Position numbers and translations under genes: made by a program
Source of the DNA: Ichthyophis bannanicus
Taxonomy: Eukaryota > Chordata > Amphibia > Gymnophiona > Ichthyophiidae
NCBI GenBank assembly: GCA_033557465.1
Contig: CM066037.1
Span: 204,537,156-204,601,155 of the forward strand
DNA: 64,000 nucleotides
Reading direction: 5' to 3'
Notes under the pieces: model-generated
The model's database searches: none
The model's input: the letters and a program-made list of their open reading frames with translations, nothing else
Told to the model about the DNA's origin: nothing
Shown: one piece after another, positions 21,661-31,357 of the stretch
Layout of the letters: each line of letters begins with the position of its first letter
Numbering within the stretch: the first letter of the stretch is position 1

Positions 21661-21810
21661 TGGTTCTGATAGCGCCCGACTGGCCCAGAAGACCATGGTA
21701 CACGGATTTAGTGCGGCTGTTGGTGGACAGGCCATGGAGACTCCCGTGTCGGGAGGACGTGTTGCAGCAGGGACCGTTACGCATGCCCCAGGTACGTCGA
21801 TTCTCACGGC

Positions 21811-22871
21811 ATGGCTCTTGAAAGGGCTAGGATGACGGTCAAGGGGTACTCCACAGCGGTTATTTCCACTTTGCTGAAGGCGCGTAGACGATCTACGTCA
21901 TTGGCGTACATTCGGGTATGGCGCATTTTTGAAGCCTGGTGTGTTGAGCGGAACCTGCGGCCGTTGGGGGCATCGGTATCGCAAGTCCTTTCCTTCTTGC
22001 AGGCTGGAGTGGAAAAGGGTCTCTTGGCTAGTTCCTTGCGGGTGCAGTTGGCAGCGATTTCTTGTTATCGCGGAAAGATACAGGGTCAGTTGTTAGGGGC
22101 GCATGGCGATGTCTGAAGGTTTCTGCGGCCTGTGCTACTTATGCGACCGCCGAGACGTACATCGGTTCCGGCGTGGGATCTGAACGTGGTGTTAGAGGCC
22201 TTAATCAGAGCGCCCTTTGAGCTGCTGGGCAGGGCGTCACTAAAGGATCTGACATTGAAGACGGTTTTTCTAGTGGCTATCTGCTCCGCAAGATGGATTT
22301 CCAAGTTGCAGGCTTTAACCTGTAAGGAGCCGTATTTGTCCTTCTTTAATCACAAGGTGGTGTTAAGGACGGTGCCTGCGTTCTTGCCGAAGGTGGTCTC
22401 CATGTTTCATCTTAACCAGGTAGTGTCGTTACTGGTGTTTTCCAAGGGACAGAAGGATAGGTCGGGGGCAGGTTGCCCCTCCTGGATGTTCGTCGCATGC
22501 TGAAAAGATACCTCTGTGGGATGGCTCCCTTCCGGAAGTCGGATCAGTTGTTTGTGATCTTTGGGGGTCCTCAGAAGGGGGAGGCAGCAGCTAAGGCATC
22601 CATTTCGCGGTGTTTGAAGGAGGCCATAGTGATGGTGTACTTGCTAAAGGGTAAAACAATTCCAGAGGGTCTCAGAGCTCATTCGACTAGGGCGCAAGCG
22701 GCGTCTTGGGCGGAGTTTAGTTTGGTTCCGGTAGCGGACATTTGCAGGGCGGCGACTTGGTCGTCGTTACATTCTTTTGCGAATCACTATAGGCTGGATG
22801 TGCAGGAAGCGGGGGATGGGCGTTTTGGCTCGGCGGTACTTCAGGCTGGGCTGGCTGGCCCCTCCCATTGA
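21811..22871 (+). pseudogene. DIRS-D tyrosine recombinase
   Basis: The N-terminal part (21811-22116) ends in a TGA. The central part (22132-22503) reads WDLNVVLEALI...LKDLTLKTVFLVAICSARWISKLQAL. After a frameshift near a G run (about 22,460) the last part (22473-22871) has HSTRAQAASWA (His-x-x-Arg) and ADICRAATWSSLHSFANHY (nucleophile Tyr). The catalytic Arg of the SARRISEL motif is Trp here (codon 22294-22296). It therefore has a stop, a frameshift and a lost active-site Arg. In intact copies the enzyme integrates the circular DNA form. Confidence 0.85.
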
Positions 22872-22899
22872 GATTCACTGCTCTGTTAAATCCTCTATG

Positions 22900-22985
22900 G
22901 GACTGGACTAGAGGGACATAAAGGAAGGTAAAATTAGACTTACCTACTAATTGTTGTTCCTTAAGGAACTCTAGTCCAGTCCCGG
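22900..22985 (+). repeat. Internal complementary region of DIRS-D
   Basis: The left half (up to 22926) is the reverse complement of the element's left end. The right half (from 22927, GGTAAAATTAGACTTACC...) is the reverse complement of its right end through CTCTAGTCCAGTCCCGG. This is the diagnostic DIRS arrangement that templates end-to-end closure of the circle. Confidence 0.92.
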
Positions 22986-23288
22986 ATCCCTCCCAGGTTC
23001 TTAAGGGGGTGTTCAGCCTGTAGTTTAGGGAGGATGTTATTGATTCAGGGCTCCTGCGTGGTCTTTCAGTGGAAACGTAGTAGGAGTCCTTTCGCAGCAG
23101 AACTTCATTTGCTCGGGGGGTAGGAATCCCCGGGGATGGGCAGTGTCTTCTACTTTAAAAAAAAACAAACAGATGAAGAAGATACACATTGTTTTGTCTA
23201 TTTTCTTAGTACCCTTTATTAATTGATTGTTTTGTTAATTGTTTAACTACTTTTTTGTTGCTCTGCTGAGTCTGCTTTGTCAATAGGT
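22986..23288 (+). other. DIRS-D 3' untranslated segment
   Basis: Sequence between ICR and right repeat, with no coding signal and a poly(A)-like AAAAAAAAACAAAC tract near 23,157. Confidence 0.6.
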
Positions 23289-23451
23289 ACTGGTGGAAGT
23301 GGGCGGTCTTTGCCTATTTATACCAGTGACATCAAAGCGATGACATCTTTCAGTCTCCAAAGCTGCTGGTGGAGGTTCTAAACTCTATGGTACCGGGACT
23401 GGACTAGAGTTCCTTAAGGAACAACAATTGGCAGGTAAGTCTAATTTCACC
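23289..23451 (-). repeat. Right inverted terminal repeat of DIRS-D
   Basis: Reverse complement of the left repeat, extended by about 30 bases at the outer end (TTCCTTAAGGAACAACAATT...). That extension is mirrored in the right half of the ICR. Confidence 0.92.
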
Positions 23452-24155
23452 TTGTTGCCTTCCCAGTCCATGGAGTTCCTGGGAGCATGTTTCAATACTC
23501 GGGTGGGCTCAGTCTTTCTGCCAGAGGAGAGTCAAAAGACTGTTGGATTGCCTGGTGCTTCTCTGTTCAGTGAAGGCTCCTAGAGTCTGGGTTTATCTTC
23601 AACTCCTCCAGATGATGCCATGGGCATGTGCTCATATGCAGCCACTCCAACGTCTTTGCTGACTCGGTGGTCCCTAGGTTTTCAGGAGTTTGAACCCAGT
23701 CTCCCATGCCCGATGATGGTAAAAGTCAGCCTGCAGTGGTGCAACAGCCCTGTCATCTGAGGAAGGACGTGCCACTGGACTATTTCTCATTGATCCTTCT
23801 GCCGACAGAGGCTAGTCTCTTGGCCATTGGAACCATAGGGAAGTGGTGTCGTCCGTCAGCTGCCTCGAGGCAAGAGCCATCAGGTTGGCTCCTTTGCATT
23901 TCCAGTCCCTGGTCGAGGACTGGGCAGTTCAAGTGTTTTCAGACAACGCCATGGCAGTGGCTTATGTCAATCGGTAATGTGGCTCAAGGAGTGCTGGGCT
24001 AGCCCTGGGGATTGCTCTCCTGTTTACCTGGAGAGAGAAGAACCTCCTAGCTTTGTCGACTGATCACATTGCCAGGATGGACAGTGTGGAAGTAGACTTT
24101 CTCAGCCGGCATACTCTGGATCCAGGAGAGTGGGGGTTGAGTTTTGAGACATTTC
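23452..24155 (+). pseudogene. DIRS-C RT end and RNase H
   Basis: It resumes the RT of DIRS-C after DIRS-D: a CCATGGAGTTCCTGGGAGCA stretch encodes the conserved SMEFLGA block, then HMQPL-like and RNase H remnants. FSDNAMAVAYVN is seen near 23,940-23,970 and VDFLSRHTLDPGEW near 24,090-24,130. The frame is broken several times. It ends at 24155 where the L2 begins; the Dam-like domain resumes at 25657. Confidence 0.75.
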
Positions 24156-25656
24156 CTCCCCACTAGACCCTTGTCAACATGGATTCAGAGAGGCCCACAG
24201 TATAGAAACTCTCCTAACGACATTAACCAATATACTTATCAATGGCATAGACAGCATCAAGAAAGGCTTTGCGCTAATCTTCCTCGATATAGCGGCAGCG
24301 TTTGACTCCGTATACCACACACAGCTCCTGAGGTGGCTTCATGAGAAGGGAATTCAGGACCGAGCATGGGACTGGTGCAAATCCTACCTCGAAGGAAGAT
24401 GGCAACAAGTCCGTATTGACGACACCACATCCGAACCCTTCCAGCAGAAACAGGGCGTACCCCAAGGCTCCTCCCTGTCTGCTCTGCTCTTTAATATCTA
24501 TATGCAACCAATCTGTGATATTACCCGATCTTTTGGCATATCCTGCCTTATGTACGCAGACGACGTGCTGCTATTCACACCTATAACTGTCACATGCCCG
24601 GACTATACAATGTTAATTAACTGCTTCAACGCAATAACGGACTGGCTACTCAATCAGAACCTCCGTAGAAATTTCAAAAAAACAGAAGTCCTAATAATCA
24701 CAAGAAACAGATCTTTCTCACCTCCTACAAAACTAAAGGTCAGAGACGCAGAGCTTCCAGTCAAAGCCAATATACGCTACCTAGGAGTGATACTGGATCA
24801 GCAGTTGGACTTCAAGGAGCACATAAAACACACTGTAAAAGCTATCTACTTCAAGATCAAAACCCTGTGGCACTTGAAACCTATGATGGATCCCGATGAC
24901 TTCCGCACCATCTTCCAAGCGCTAGTCACACCTCACTTCGATTATGCTAACATAATACTGCTTGGCCTCCCAAAGGCTACCCTCAACCCTCTACAGTTAG
25001 CTATGAACGCAGCAGCTCGCGTCCTTAGCGGAGCCTCAAGGAGTGACCACATCTCCCCTATTCTAAAAGAACTCCATTGGCTTCCAGTAAGCTGTAGAAT
25101 CTTATATAAGGCCCTCCTCATAACCTTCAAAATGTCACCTGCATCAATTTCTGACCTAATCGCACACAACGCAAACAACAGATTTAGGAGATCCTTAACT
25201 GCAGACATGCTAATTATACCAAGTGATTCTACAAAGCTTAACCAGACAACCATCAATAGGGCATTGGTGAACTTCGCCCCCAGGTGTTGGAACAAACTCC
25301 CTCCCAGCATTAGAGCGATCAGGGACCTTAGGCAGTTTAGAAAATCCATCAAACACCACCTTTTTCTCATGCATTTTACTCATCTAGATATTCCCCCCCC
25401 CTTCGCCTTCCCCCACCCTCACAATTCCTAACCTGTGTTAGCTGATTGCATAGAACTACTACGAGTGAGTACCAATATGTAAATTACTAGAAATGTAAAT
25501 AGTTTTCCCCAGTTTACCTCCATGTTAAAAACCCTGTTATATGTAAATGAAGGTCATATTCAAATGACCAAGTGTTATATTGTTTCAATGTGAACTGCAC
25601 TGATGACAAAGAGCGCGGTATATAAGAAATGTTAAATAAATAAATAAATAAAAGAA
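24156..25656 (+). mobile_element. L2-clade LINE, 5' truncated, inserted in DIRS-C
   Basis: It is flanked by ATTTC at 24151-24155 and 25657-25661, a 5-bp target duplication. It retains the RT from mid-domain, the C-terminal domain and the 3' tail (GCGGTATATAAGAAATGTTA then TAAA repeats). It belongs to the same family as 6484-8905. Confidence 0.88.
24157..25431 (+). CDS. L2 ORF2 C-terminal fragment, uninterrupted frame
   Basis: The frame is open from the truncation point to a TAA at 25429-25431, about 420 codons without a stop. Motifs: PCQHGFREAHSIETLL, LIFLDIAAAFDSV (first catalytic Asp), QGVPQGSSLSALLF, YADDVLLF near 24,555, and HWLPVSCRILYKALLITF. No start codon of its own exists because the 5' part is missing; the first internal Met after the catalytic block is at 24502. 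The lack of stops suggests a younger insertion than its DIRS-C host. Confidence 0.85.
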   Translation, partial: SPLDPCQHGFREAHSIETLLTTLTNILINGIDSIKKGFALIFLDIAAAFDSVYHTQLLRWLHEKGIQDRAWDWCKSYLEGRWQQVRIDDTTSEPFQQKQGVPQGSSLSALLFNIYMQPICDITRSFGISCLMYADDVLLFTPITVTCPDYTMLINCFNAITDWLLNQNLRRNFKKTEVLIITRNRSFSPPTKLKVRDAELPVKANIRYLGVILDQQLDFKEHIKHTVKAIYFKIKTLWHLKPMMDPDDFRTIFQALVTPHFDYANIILLGLPKATLNPLQLAMNAAARVLSGASRSDHISPILKELHWLPVSCRILYKALLITFKMSPASISDLIAHNANNRFRRSLTADMLIIPSDSTKLNQTTINRALVNFAPRCWNKLPPSIRAIRDLRQFRKSIKHHLFLMHFTHLDIPPPFAFPHPHNS

Positions 25657-25661
25657 ATTTC

Positions 25662-26920
25662 AATTGATTCTGTGCTGCTGTGATCGCCCCAGGATGGATC
25701 TGATGACTTCCTGCCCCACTGCCAAAGTGCGGCGCTTCTTCAGTCTCACCACATGGAGATGGAGTCTGAGGGCATCGATGGCGTGGCTCAGCCTTGGCCA
25801 AGTCAACGCCTGCTTTATGTATTTCTTTCGTGGCCCCTGACGGGGAGTGTCATTCGGCGCATAGAGTGCCACCTGGGAAGTATTATTCTGGTGGTACCAG
25901 ATTGGCTGAGGAGAGCATGGATCAAAGATCTGATTCGGTTCCTGCAAGCACCACCTCTTTGTTTGCCTCCATCTCAGGAACTATTGCATCAGGGAGCAAC
26001 CATCCTGGAGGACCTGGTTCCCTTCTTGCTTTATGCCTTTGCTCTTGAGTGAAGACAGCTTAGTACATAAGGACTGCTCTCTGGCCATTGTTTGCACTCT
26101 GCTTGGAGCCTGGAGGAGGTTTACCAACCTGGCATATGTGTGGATCTGGTGCCTCTTTGGGCAATAGTGTGGTGCAAAGCAACTGGCCCCTGAGGCGGCT
26201 AAGGTGGCAGTCCCTGTTGGCCTTTCTGCAGGATGGTCTGGAAAAGGACTTTTCTCTTAGCTCCCTGAAGATTCAGGTAGCAGCTTTGGCTTGTTTCAGA
26301 GGTCCAGTGGCTGATAAGTGTCTAGTCTTTCACCCAGATGTTGCATTTCTTCAGGGGGTTCAGTGTCTGCGTCCTCTCCTCTGGTATTGGTATCTGTGTC
26401 TGGTGCTCAGGGTTCTGATCTCAGAACCCTTTGAGCCATTGAAGTGTGCTGTTCTGAAGGATTTGATACTCAAGATGGTCTTCTTGTTTGATTTGTTCTG
26501 CAAGGCAGGTTTCTGAGCCTCAGGATCTGTCTTGCCAAGATCCTTACCTATCTCTTTCGGAGGAGGCCGTTTCCATTTGGCCAGAGCCTTCTTTCTTGTG
26601 CAAGGTGAATTATTTTTTTCAGGTGAACCAGGTGGTTTGCCTGCCCTCCTTCTCTAAGGAGCAGTGTCGGTGGAAGGATAAGGATCTTCACCTTGTGGAT
26701 GCCCAGAGGGTGCTTCTCTGATACTGGGAAGTTATGGATTCTTTTTGTAAGTCAGACCATCTTTTGAGCTATTTGCTGGCCCGTGCAAAGGTGACACGAT
26801 TAAGGAATCCATTGCTTCGGCATATCTGCTGCATAACCGACCAGTTCCAAGGGTCTGTGCACCCATTCTACTCAAGCGCAAGAGTCCTCATGGGCAGAGC
26901 AGAGCTCTGTATCCCTTGCT
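25662..26920 (+). pseudogene. DIRS-C Dam-like domain and tyrosine recombinase
   Basis: The Dam-like part is seen as MDLMTSCPTAKVRRFFS near 25,693-25,745 and LLYVFLSWPLTGSVIRRIE at 25,810-25,870. YR follows from about 26,050: SLLAFLQDGLEKDFSLSSLKIQVAAL, FEPLKCAVLKDLILKMVFL, a frame change at about 26,500 (SARQVSEPQDLSCQDPYLS), and VHPFYSSARVLMG near 26,855-26,895. The first catalytic Arg position reads Gln-Val and the His-x-x-Arg box is damaged. It stops at the hairpin insertion within the conserved ADIC..AATW motif. Confidence 0.75.
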
Positions 26921-27132
26921 GACATTTGTTGTGCCAACAGGAAAAAGAAGAGTGCCTTCCACAAATTAACAGTGGAGGAGGAGCGGAGGGCAAGGACCAT
27001 AGCCCACACAGGGATGATTTGCAAAAAACCTTTATTGATGAAGGTTTCATCAATAAAGGCTTTTTGCGAATCATCCCTGTGTGGGCTGTGGTCCTTGCCC
27101 TCCGCTCCTCCTCCACACGACATTTGTTGTGC
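26921..27132. mobile_element. Palindromic insertion 2 with 14-bp target duplication
   Basis: The direct repeat GACATTTGTTGTGC (26921-26934 and 27119-27132) brackets a 184-bp insert. The insert consists of a 37-nt left tail (26935-26971) and a hairpin (26972-27116) with 70-bp arms and only three mismatches, all transitions. The target is certain: removing the insert restores the conserved YR codons ADICCAATWA of DIRS-C. The inner arm ends ...CCTTTATTGATGAA, resembling the TTTTATTAAAG step just outside the hammerhead-like motif of palindrome 1. Confidence 0.88.
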
Positions 27133-27225
27133 AGCAACGTGGGCATTACTTTCCACTTTTGTCAAGCACTAGCACTTGGATGTCCATGTGTGGGTGGACA
27201 CGTCCTTGATTGTAAGGTTTTGTGA
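27133..27225 (+). pseudogene. DIRS-C tyrosine recombinase, C-terminal end
   Basis: It continues the ADICCAATWALLSTFVKH block. The position of the nucleophile Tyr (HY in other copies) falls at KH then a stop, so the Tyr is lost. Confidence 0.7.
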
Positions 27226-27271
27226 GCTGCTGTGTCTTCCCCTCCCAGTGGAGTTGTAGCTTTGGTACGTC

Positions 27272-27358
27272 CCACTTGTCTGGACTGGTCTAGCAGGACG
27301 ATATGGAAGGTGACAGTTTTCTTACCAGATAATGTCCTTTCCTTGAGTCCTGCTAGAG
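27272..27358 (+). repeat. Internal complementary region of DIRS-C
   Basis: The left half up to 27308 (TGGTCTAGCAGGACGATATGG) complements the left end at 11967. The right half from 27309 (GGTGACAGTTTTCTTACCAG) complements the right end at 27710. Confidence 0.85.
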
Positions 27359-27560
27359 ACCATTACAGGGCCTGTCCCTGGAATTGTATTTGCTCTATTC
27401 TTCTGCTGCGGTACCGTTGGGTCCATTATGATTTCTGTACTTAGCTCTGCAGGTTCATCTACTGACAGCCTTCCATGTCTGCTTTCCAGTACATAGTTCT
27501 CTCCTGTTGATTACTCACTGCCCACCTTGAGGTTGTTTGAAGCTTTGGGATGGATACTGA

Positions 27561-27710
27561 AGAGACATGGGAGTAATGTAATTTAATCCCAATCTTTTCA
27601 TTGTTTCTTTTGTCTCCACCAATCTGCTGGTAGGGGAACACGACCCACTTGTCTGGACTGGTCTAGCAGGAGTCAAGGAAAGGACATTATCTGGTAAATA
27701 AAATGTCACC
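27561..27710 (-). repeat. Right inverted terminal repeat of DIRS-C
   Basis: Reverse complement of the left repeat at 11967-12092, with an extended outer end (AAAGGACATTATCTGGTAAA) mirrored in the ICR. Confidence 0.8.
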
Positions 27711-28755
27711 ACCTCTCCCATCCTCACAGCTACTGTATAGGTGCTAATGTTTTTTAGAAAAAAAATAGTTCACTCTGTCTTCTGATTGTGCATTGCAGTA
27801 GATATAAGAACTCTCTTTCCCAGTGTCACTGCCTGCTTTGAAAGTGTTGCATCAATGCTTGGGAGGACAGTAAGCAATTGCTCACTGGCAAACTGTAAAA
27901 GTTGAATTTTTCTGATTTTCCTGATCTCCTCCTCAATCCCCAGAGAGGCACTTTCTGCAGGAGCCAGATAGGAGGCCAGAAGCCCTGGAAAAGTTTCAAA
28001 CTCCTAGTTATAGAACCACACACAGTGACCCAGAAGCAGACCTAAGCTTAATCAGAGAGGGAAGAGCACTGTTTCTTTCAAGTTTTTTTTTCCAATGTTT
28101 TCTCTTTCTGCTTTCAGTTGGTAAGCACCAACACTCCTTCCTCACTCCCTCAGAGACAGACTTCACGCTGTTTCTTTGTTGGTCTGGATTTTTTTTTCTG
28201 TTTTAAAGTGCTAAACTTCAGCATCCCTTCCTCACTCCCTGAAAGTCAGTCAGAAAATAGTTCTCAGAGACTGGGGCTATGCTGTGCTTTTAGCTCTTCA
28301 GTGACATCATGACTCATATGATTTGCATAACTCTGGTAGGGATACCGTTCTGTGGCTGCTTGTCAGGGATTTCCAGTATGATTGGCTGAAGTGCCTTGTG
28401 CTGGCTGTTGATCACACTTCTTGACCTTCTTCTCTCAGTTTGGCTCTAGTATGTCTGCATGACAAAAATGAAGTTTATGAATGGTGATTTGGGCAACTTT
28501 GTTGAATTTGCACAGTCAGTTGGTGCTGGAATCGACCGAATTTGGCAGTTTTTGCTGATTTTTTTTTTCCGTTTGTATGAAAACTAGTGCACATGCCTAG
28601 TAGATAGGGATTGATTTGGGATGGGATTGGGAGCTATGCACATACTTTACAAATTTCAGCTGAATGTTACCAAATTTGCAAGTGCAAATGTGCGTGGGTA
28701 CTTTTCCTGGGATAATTTTAAGAGTGAACATAAATGTCTATTTTTATTTTGTACA
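27711..28755. other. Stretch without recognised features
   Basis: No coding sequence or matched repeat. Two similar pyrimidine-rich pieces (TCCTTCCTCACTCCCT near 28,133 and 28,225, about 90 bp apart) hint at a small local duplication. Confidence 0.45.
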
Positions 28756-28762
28756 TCCTACT

Positions 28763-28880
28763 TGTGTCTTTTGGGGAAACTGCTAGGTACGTATGACCTA
28801 GATTAGCCACTGTTGGAAACAGGATACTGGGCTTGATGGACCTTGGTCTGACCCAGTATGGCATATCTGATGTTCTTATG
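28763..28880 (+). mobile_element. CR1 3' end fragment
   Basis: It matches the last about 120 bp of the CR1 at 57,430-57,551: AACTGCTAGGTACGTATGAC, the CTGTTGGAAACAGGATACTG block and the end ATATCTGATGTTCTTATG. A strongly 5'-truncated insertion. Confidence 0.85.
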
Positions 28881-29044
28881 TACAATGTCCATGGATTGTA
28901 AAGTACAGACATACTTTTCAGTAATATAGGCAATTATAAAATTTGCTTCTTTACTTCATAATGTTTTGAACTACCAACAACTTGTACAGGTTCTCCCACA
29001 TAAACTAATTATCCAAACAAAAAGAACCAAAGTGTAATATCTGA

Positions 29045-29204
29045 TCTCCAGGAACAAGCAGGAATGAGTCTTCACATATGGGTACGTCGGTACCGATGGA
29101 GCCTGCGCGGGAACGCTCCCCAGCGTCCAATCAGAAAGCTTTTGGGAGCATCCCACAGTGCCTGTGTGCTGCCTTCCCGCCTTTCCAACTGTCTCTCCTC
29201 AGTT
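29045..29204 (+). repeat. Left inverted terminal repeat of DIRS-A1
   Basis: It starts TCTCCAGGAACAAGCAGG and matches the complement of 34528-34690 through CCAGCGTCCAATCAGAAAGC and CTTTCCAACTGTCTCTCC. Identical or nearly identical ends occur in A2 (43601) and A3 (46512). Confidence 0.93.
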
Positions 29205-29341
29205 GTTCTTTTTACGCAGAGCCAGCAGGTCGTGTTCCTGTCACCGCAGAAGAATTTCCTTATTTTTTTTCTTTATTTCTTTTCTGTCGCGTCTGCCTTC
29301 CTCGACGCTATACCGGTACCGCCGGTTCTTATTCTTTTCCT

Positions 29342-29360
29342 AAAAAAAAAAAAAAAAAAA
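29342..29360 (+). repeat. Poly(A) tract in DIRS-A1 leader
   Basis: Nineteen consecutive A bases upstream of gag. A2 and A3 have AT-rich tracts at the same place. Confidence 0.9.
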
Positions 29361-29429
29361 GACCACCTATTTTTTTTTCAGGTGTACTTCAGTTTTGGGC
29401 CTTAGGCCCAAAACGTTTTTCCCCAAATA

Positions 29430-31288
29430 TGGAAAAACCTGCCTCAGGTTTTAAGAAGTGCACAAAATGTGGCGGTACTATATCCGTCACCAACACCCAC
29501 GACTGGTGTCTCAAATGTTTAGGCCCTGACCATTCCATCAAAGATTGTATGTCCTGTTCCATGATGTCTAAGAGAGGTCGACAGAACCGAGCTGCCAGGC
29601 TCAGTACCCTGTTTCCCTCTGATGCAGCTTCGGTGGCATCGACGTCTTCCAGGGCTTCTTCTTCCTCACATGGATCTCAGGTAACTAAACATAAATCCAG
29701 CCGGTCCTCGAAGGGCAAATCTCCTAAGCATCGAGATGCCTCTGGCCTTGCCCTCGAGGATTCTGCATCGGCAAAATTACCCCGGTGGGAGGCTTCGGCT
29801 TCTAAAGCATCATCGTCGGGGTTCCAGGACGATCTAGATGGCGTGGCCTCAACCGATCTCCTGGTGCCATGCTCTGGGGTACCGGTGACCTCCACCGGTA
29901 CCGACTTCCAGGCATTGGCAGCGTCCATGGATCAGAGGATTCTGTCCATGGAACGCAGTCTGGCGGCTTTCCTTGTGGCATCGACGCCCGTGGTACCGCA
30001 TCAGACTACTCCGCAGGTACCGGCTCCGGTATCGCCATCGGTACCGATCCCGGTACCAGTGGCATCGACATCGGCATCGGTGTCAGCCATGCCGGTACCC
30101 TGCCCTCTGCAGCCTTCCGGTACGATACCCCGGTACCGATGATTCCCGATACCGACCCCAGTCGGTACGGGTATCGGGCTTTGCAAGAGCATCCCGACAG
30201 ACGATACTTCGATTCCTCTGATGACTCTGAGGATTCTGAACAGTCTGTCGATGCAGCGATGCTTCTTCCACAGGAGGAGTCCTCTCCTAAACAAAGGATG
30301 TCTCCTCCAGAGGACTTGTCTTTTTAAGACTTTATCAGAGAGGTGGCTCGGGGTCTCTCTATTACAGTAGCCCCAGAGTCAGAGCCTAGAGCTAAGGATT
30401 TAGATATTTTACAGTATCCTAAAACTCCTAAAGAGGCAGCTACCTTGCCTATTCATGAGATTCTGTATGATCTCATGTTAAGGATGTCGGAAGCACCTCT
30501 AACCACCTCTCCTCATTCTCACAGGTTGGACACCATGTATCGTGTCCCTCCTTGTCCTGGTTTCCATAAGACTCAGCTTCCTCACCACTCTATTGTGGTT
30601 GAGTCTGCAATGAAAAAGATTAGAAGTGCCAAGAGACATGCCTCTAATCCTCCAGGACGTGAATGTAGAACCCTGGATGCTTTTGGTAGAAGAATCTTCC
30701 AAGCTTCCATGCTTGCTGCAAGAATTAATTCTTATAGTCTCTATATGGGCATGATCTTAAGAGGTCACTGACCATTTGCAGACTTTAAGTCCTTTTATGT
30801 CTGACAATAAAAGGCAAGAATTTCTCTCTGTGCTCAAACATGCCCAGGATGTCTCCAAATTCTCTAACCGTGCAGCTTTCGATTCTTTTGAATGCGTAAG
30901 CAGAGCCTCAGCTATAGCTATAGCAGCACGTAGGGTTGCTTGGCTTCAAGCATCTGATTTGGAGACCTGGGTCCAAGATGAATTGGGAAATATCCCTTGT
31001 ACAGGTGAAAATCTGTTTGGCTTTTGCTTGCCAATCTTTACCAATCAGATGGATGCTGAAAATTCTGCTTTGGATAGACTATCCAAATCTACAGCTGCTC
31101 CTGCTAAGAAAAGGTTGTTCAAGAAAACACCTTTTTCAAAGAAGGGAAGATCCTATCCTGCTTATAGTCAGAGAGCATCTTCTGCAGCTCAGTTCCCTTC
31201 CAAACGTCAGAAATCCTCCAAACAGACCAAGGCGAAGGCTGCGAGGCCTGCTCCAGCCCAGCAGTCTCAGCCACCTCAGGGCCTTTGA
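29430..31288 (+). pseudogene. DIRS-A1 Gag-like protein
   Basis: The start at 29430 (MEKPASGFKKCTKCGG) is shared with A2 and A3. A Cys/His cluster follows (KKCTKCGG...THDWCLKCLGPDHSIKDCMSC). A long Ser-rich and then Pro/Val-rich hinge reaches the first frame break near 30,140. The frame continues at 29869-30327 to a TAA that replaces Gln in SFQDFIRE, then 30343-30771 (PHSHRLDTMYRVPPCPG, ECRTLDAFGRRIFQAS), and after another shift 30776-31288 (WVQDELGNIPC, a Lys-rich tail and QSQPPQGL). Role in intact copies: RNA packaging, by family inference. Confidence 0.8.
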
Positions 31289-31357
31289 CTTTCTGCTAGA
31301 GAACTTAGCCTTTCTGGCTCTAGAAGGACCAGAGCCCTCCACCATTCCAGGAAGGCT

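Larger units (their letters stand above)
19977..21821 (+). other. Long alternate-frame open reading frame over DIRS-D RT
   Basis: A 614-codon frame lies in the -1 phase relative to RT and stays open across the whole RT/RNase H/Dam-like region. The product is rich in Gly, Ser and Arg and resembles no known fold. The same relative frame is open over RT in DIRS-A1 (31358-33397) and DIRS-B2 (61073-62230). It may be a by-product of RT codon choice or a remnant of the overlapping YR frame known in DIRS-1. No evidence that it is translated. Confidence 0.5.
17509..23451 (+). mobile_element. DIRS-D, structurally complete, inserted in DIRS-C RT
   Basis: All parts are present: left inverted repeat (17509-17641), gag (18433-20046), RT/RNase H (20077-21396), Dam-like domain, YR (21811-22871), ICR (22900-22985) and right inverted repeat (23289-23451). 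The termini were fixed with the ICR, whose halves complement TTCCTTTACGTCCCTCTAG (left end) and the right end CTAATTTCACC. A GTT triplet sits at each edge (17508-17510 and 23453-23455). It is 5.94 kb long and GC-richer than its host DIRS-C. Confidence 0.92.
11967..27710 (+). mobile_element. DIRS-C, old element split by four insertions
   Basis: The left end TTCCATATCGCCCTATTAGA at 11967 and the right end ...AAATGTCACC at 27710 match the two halves of an ICR at 27272-27358. Between them the expected order gag, RT, RNase H, Dam-like domain and YR is found. It is interrupted by a palindrome (12667-15148), DIRS-D (17509-23451), an L2 (24156-25656) and a hairpin (26935-27118). Removing the inserts leaves about 5.6 kb, a normal DIRS length. 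Coding parts are heavily decayed, making this one of the oldest insertions here. Confidence 0.85.

Noticed and set aside
19977..21821. 614-codon frame as an independent host gene
   Set aside because: It lies entirely over the DIRS-D RT gene in another phase, has no recognised domain and parallels alternate frames in DIRS-A1 and B2.
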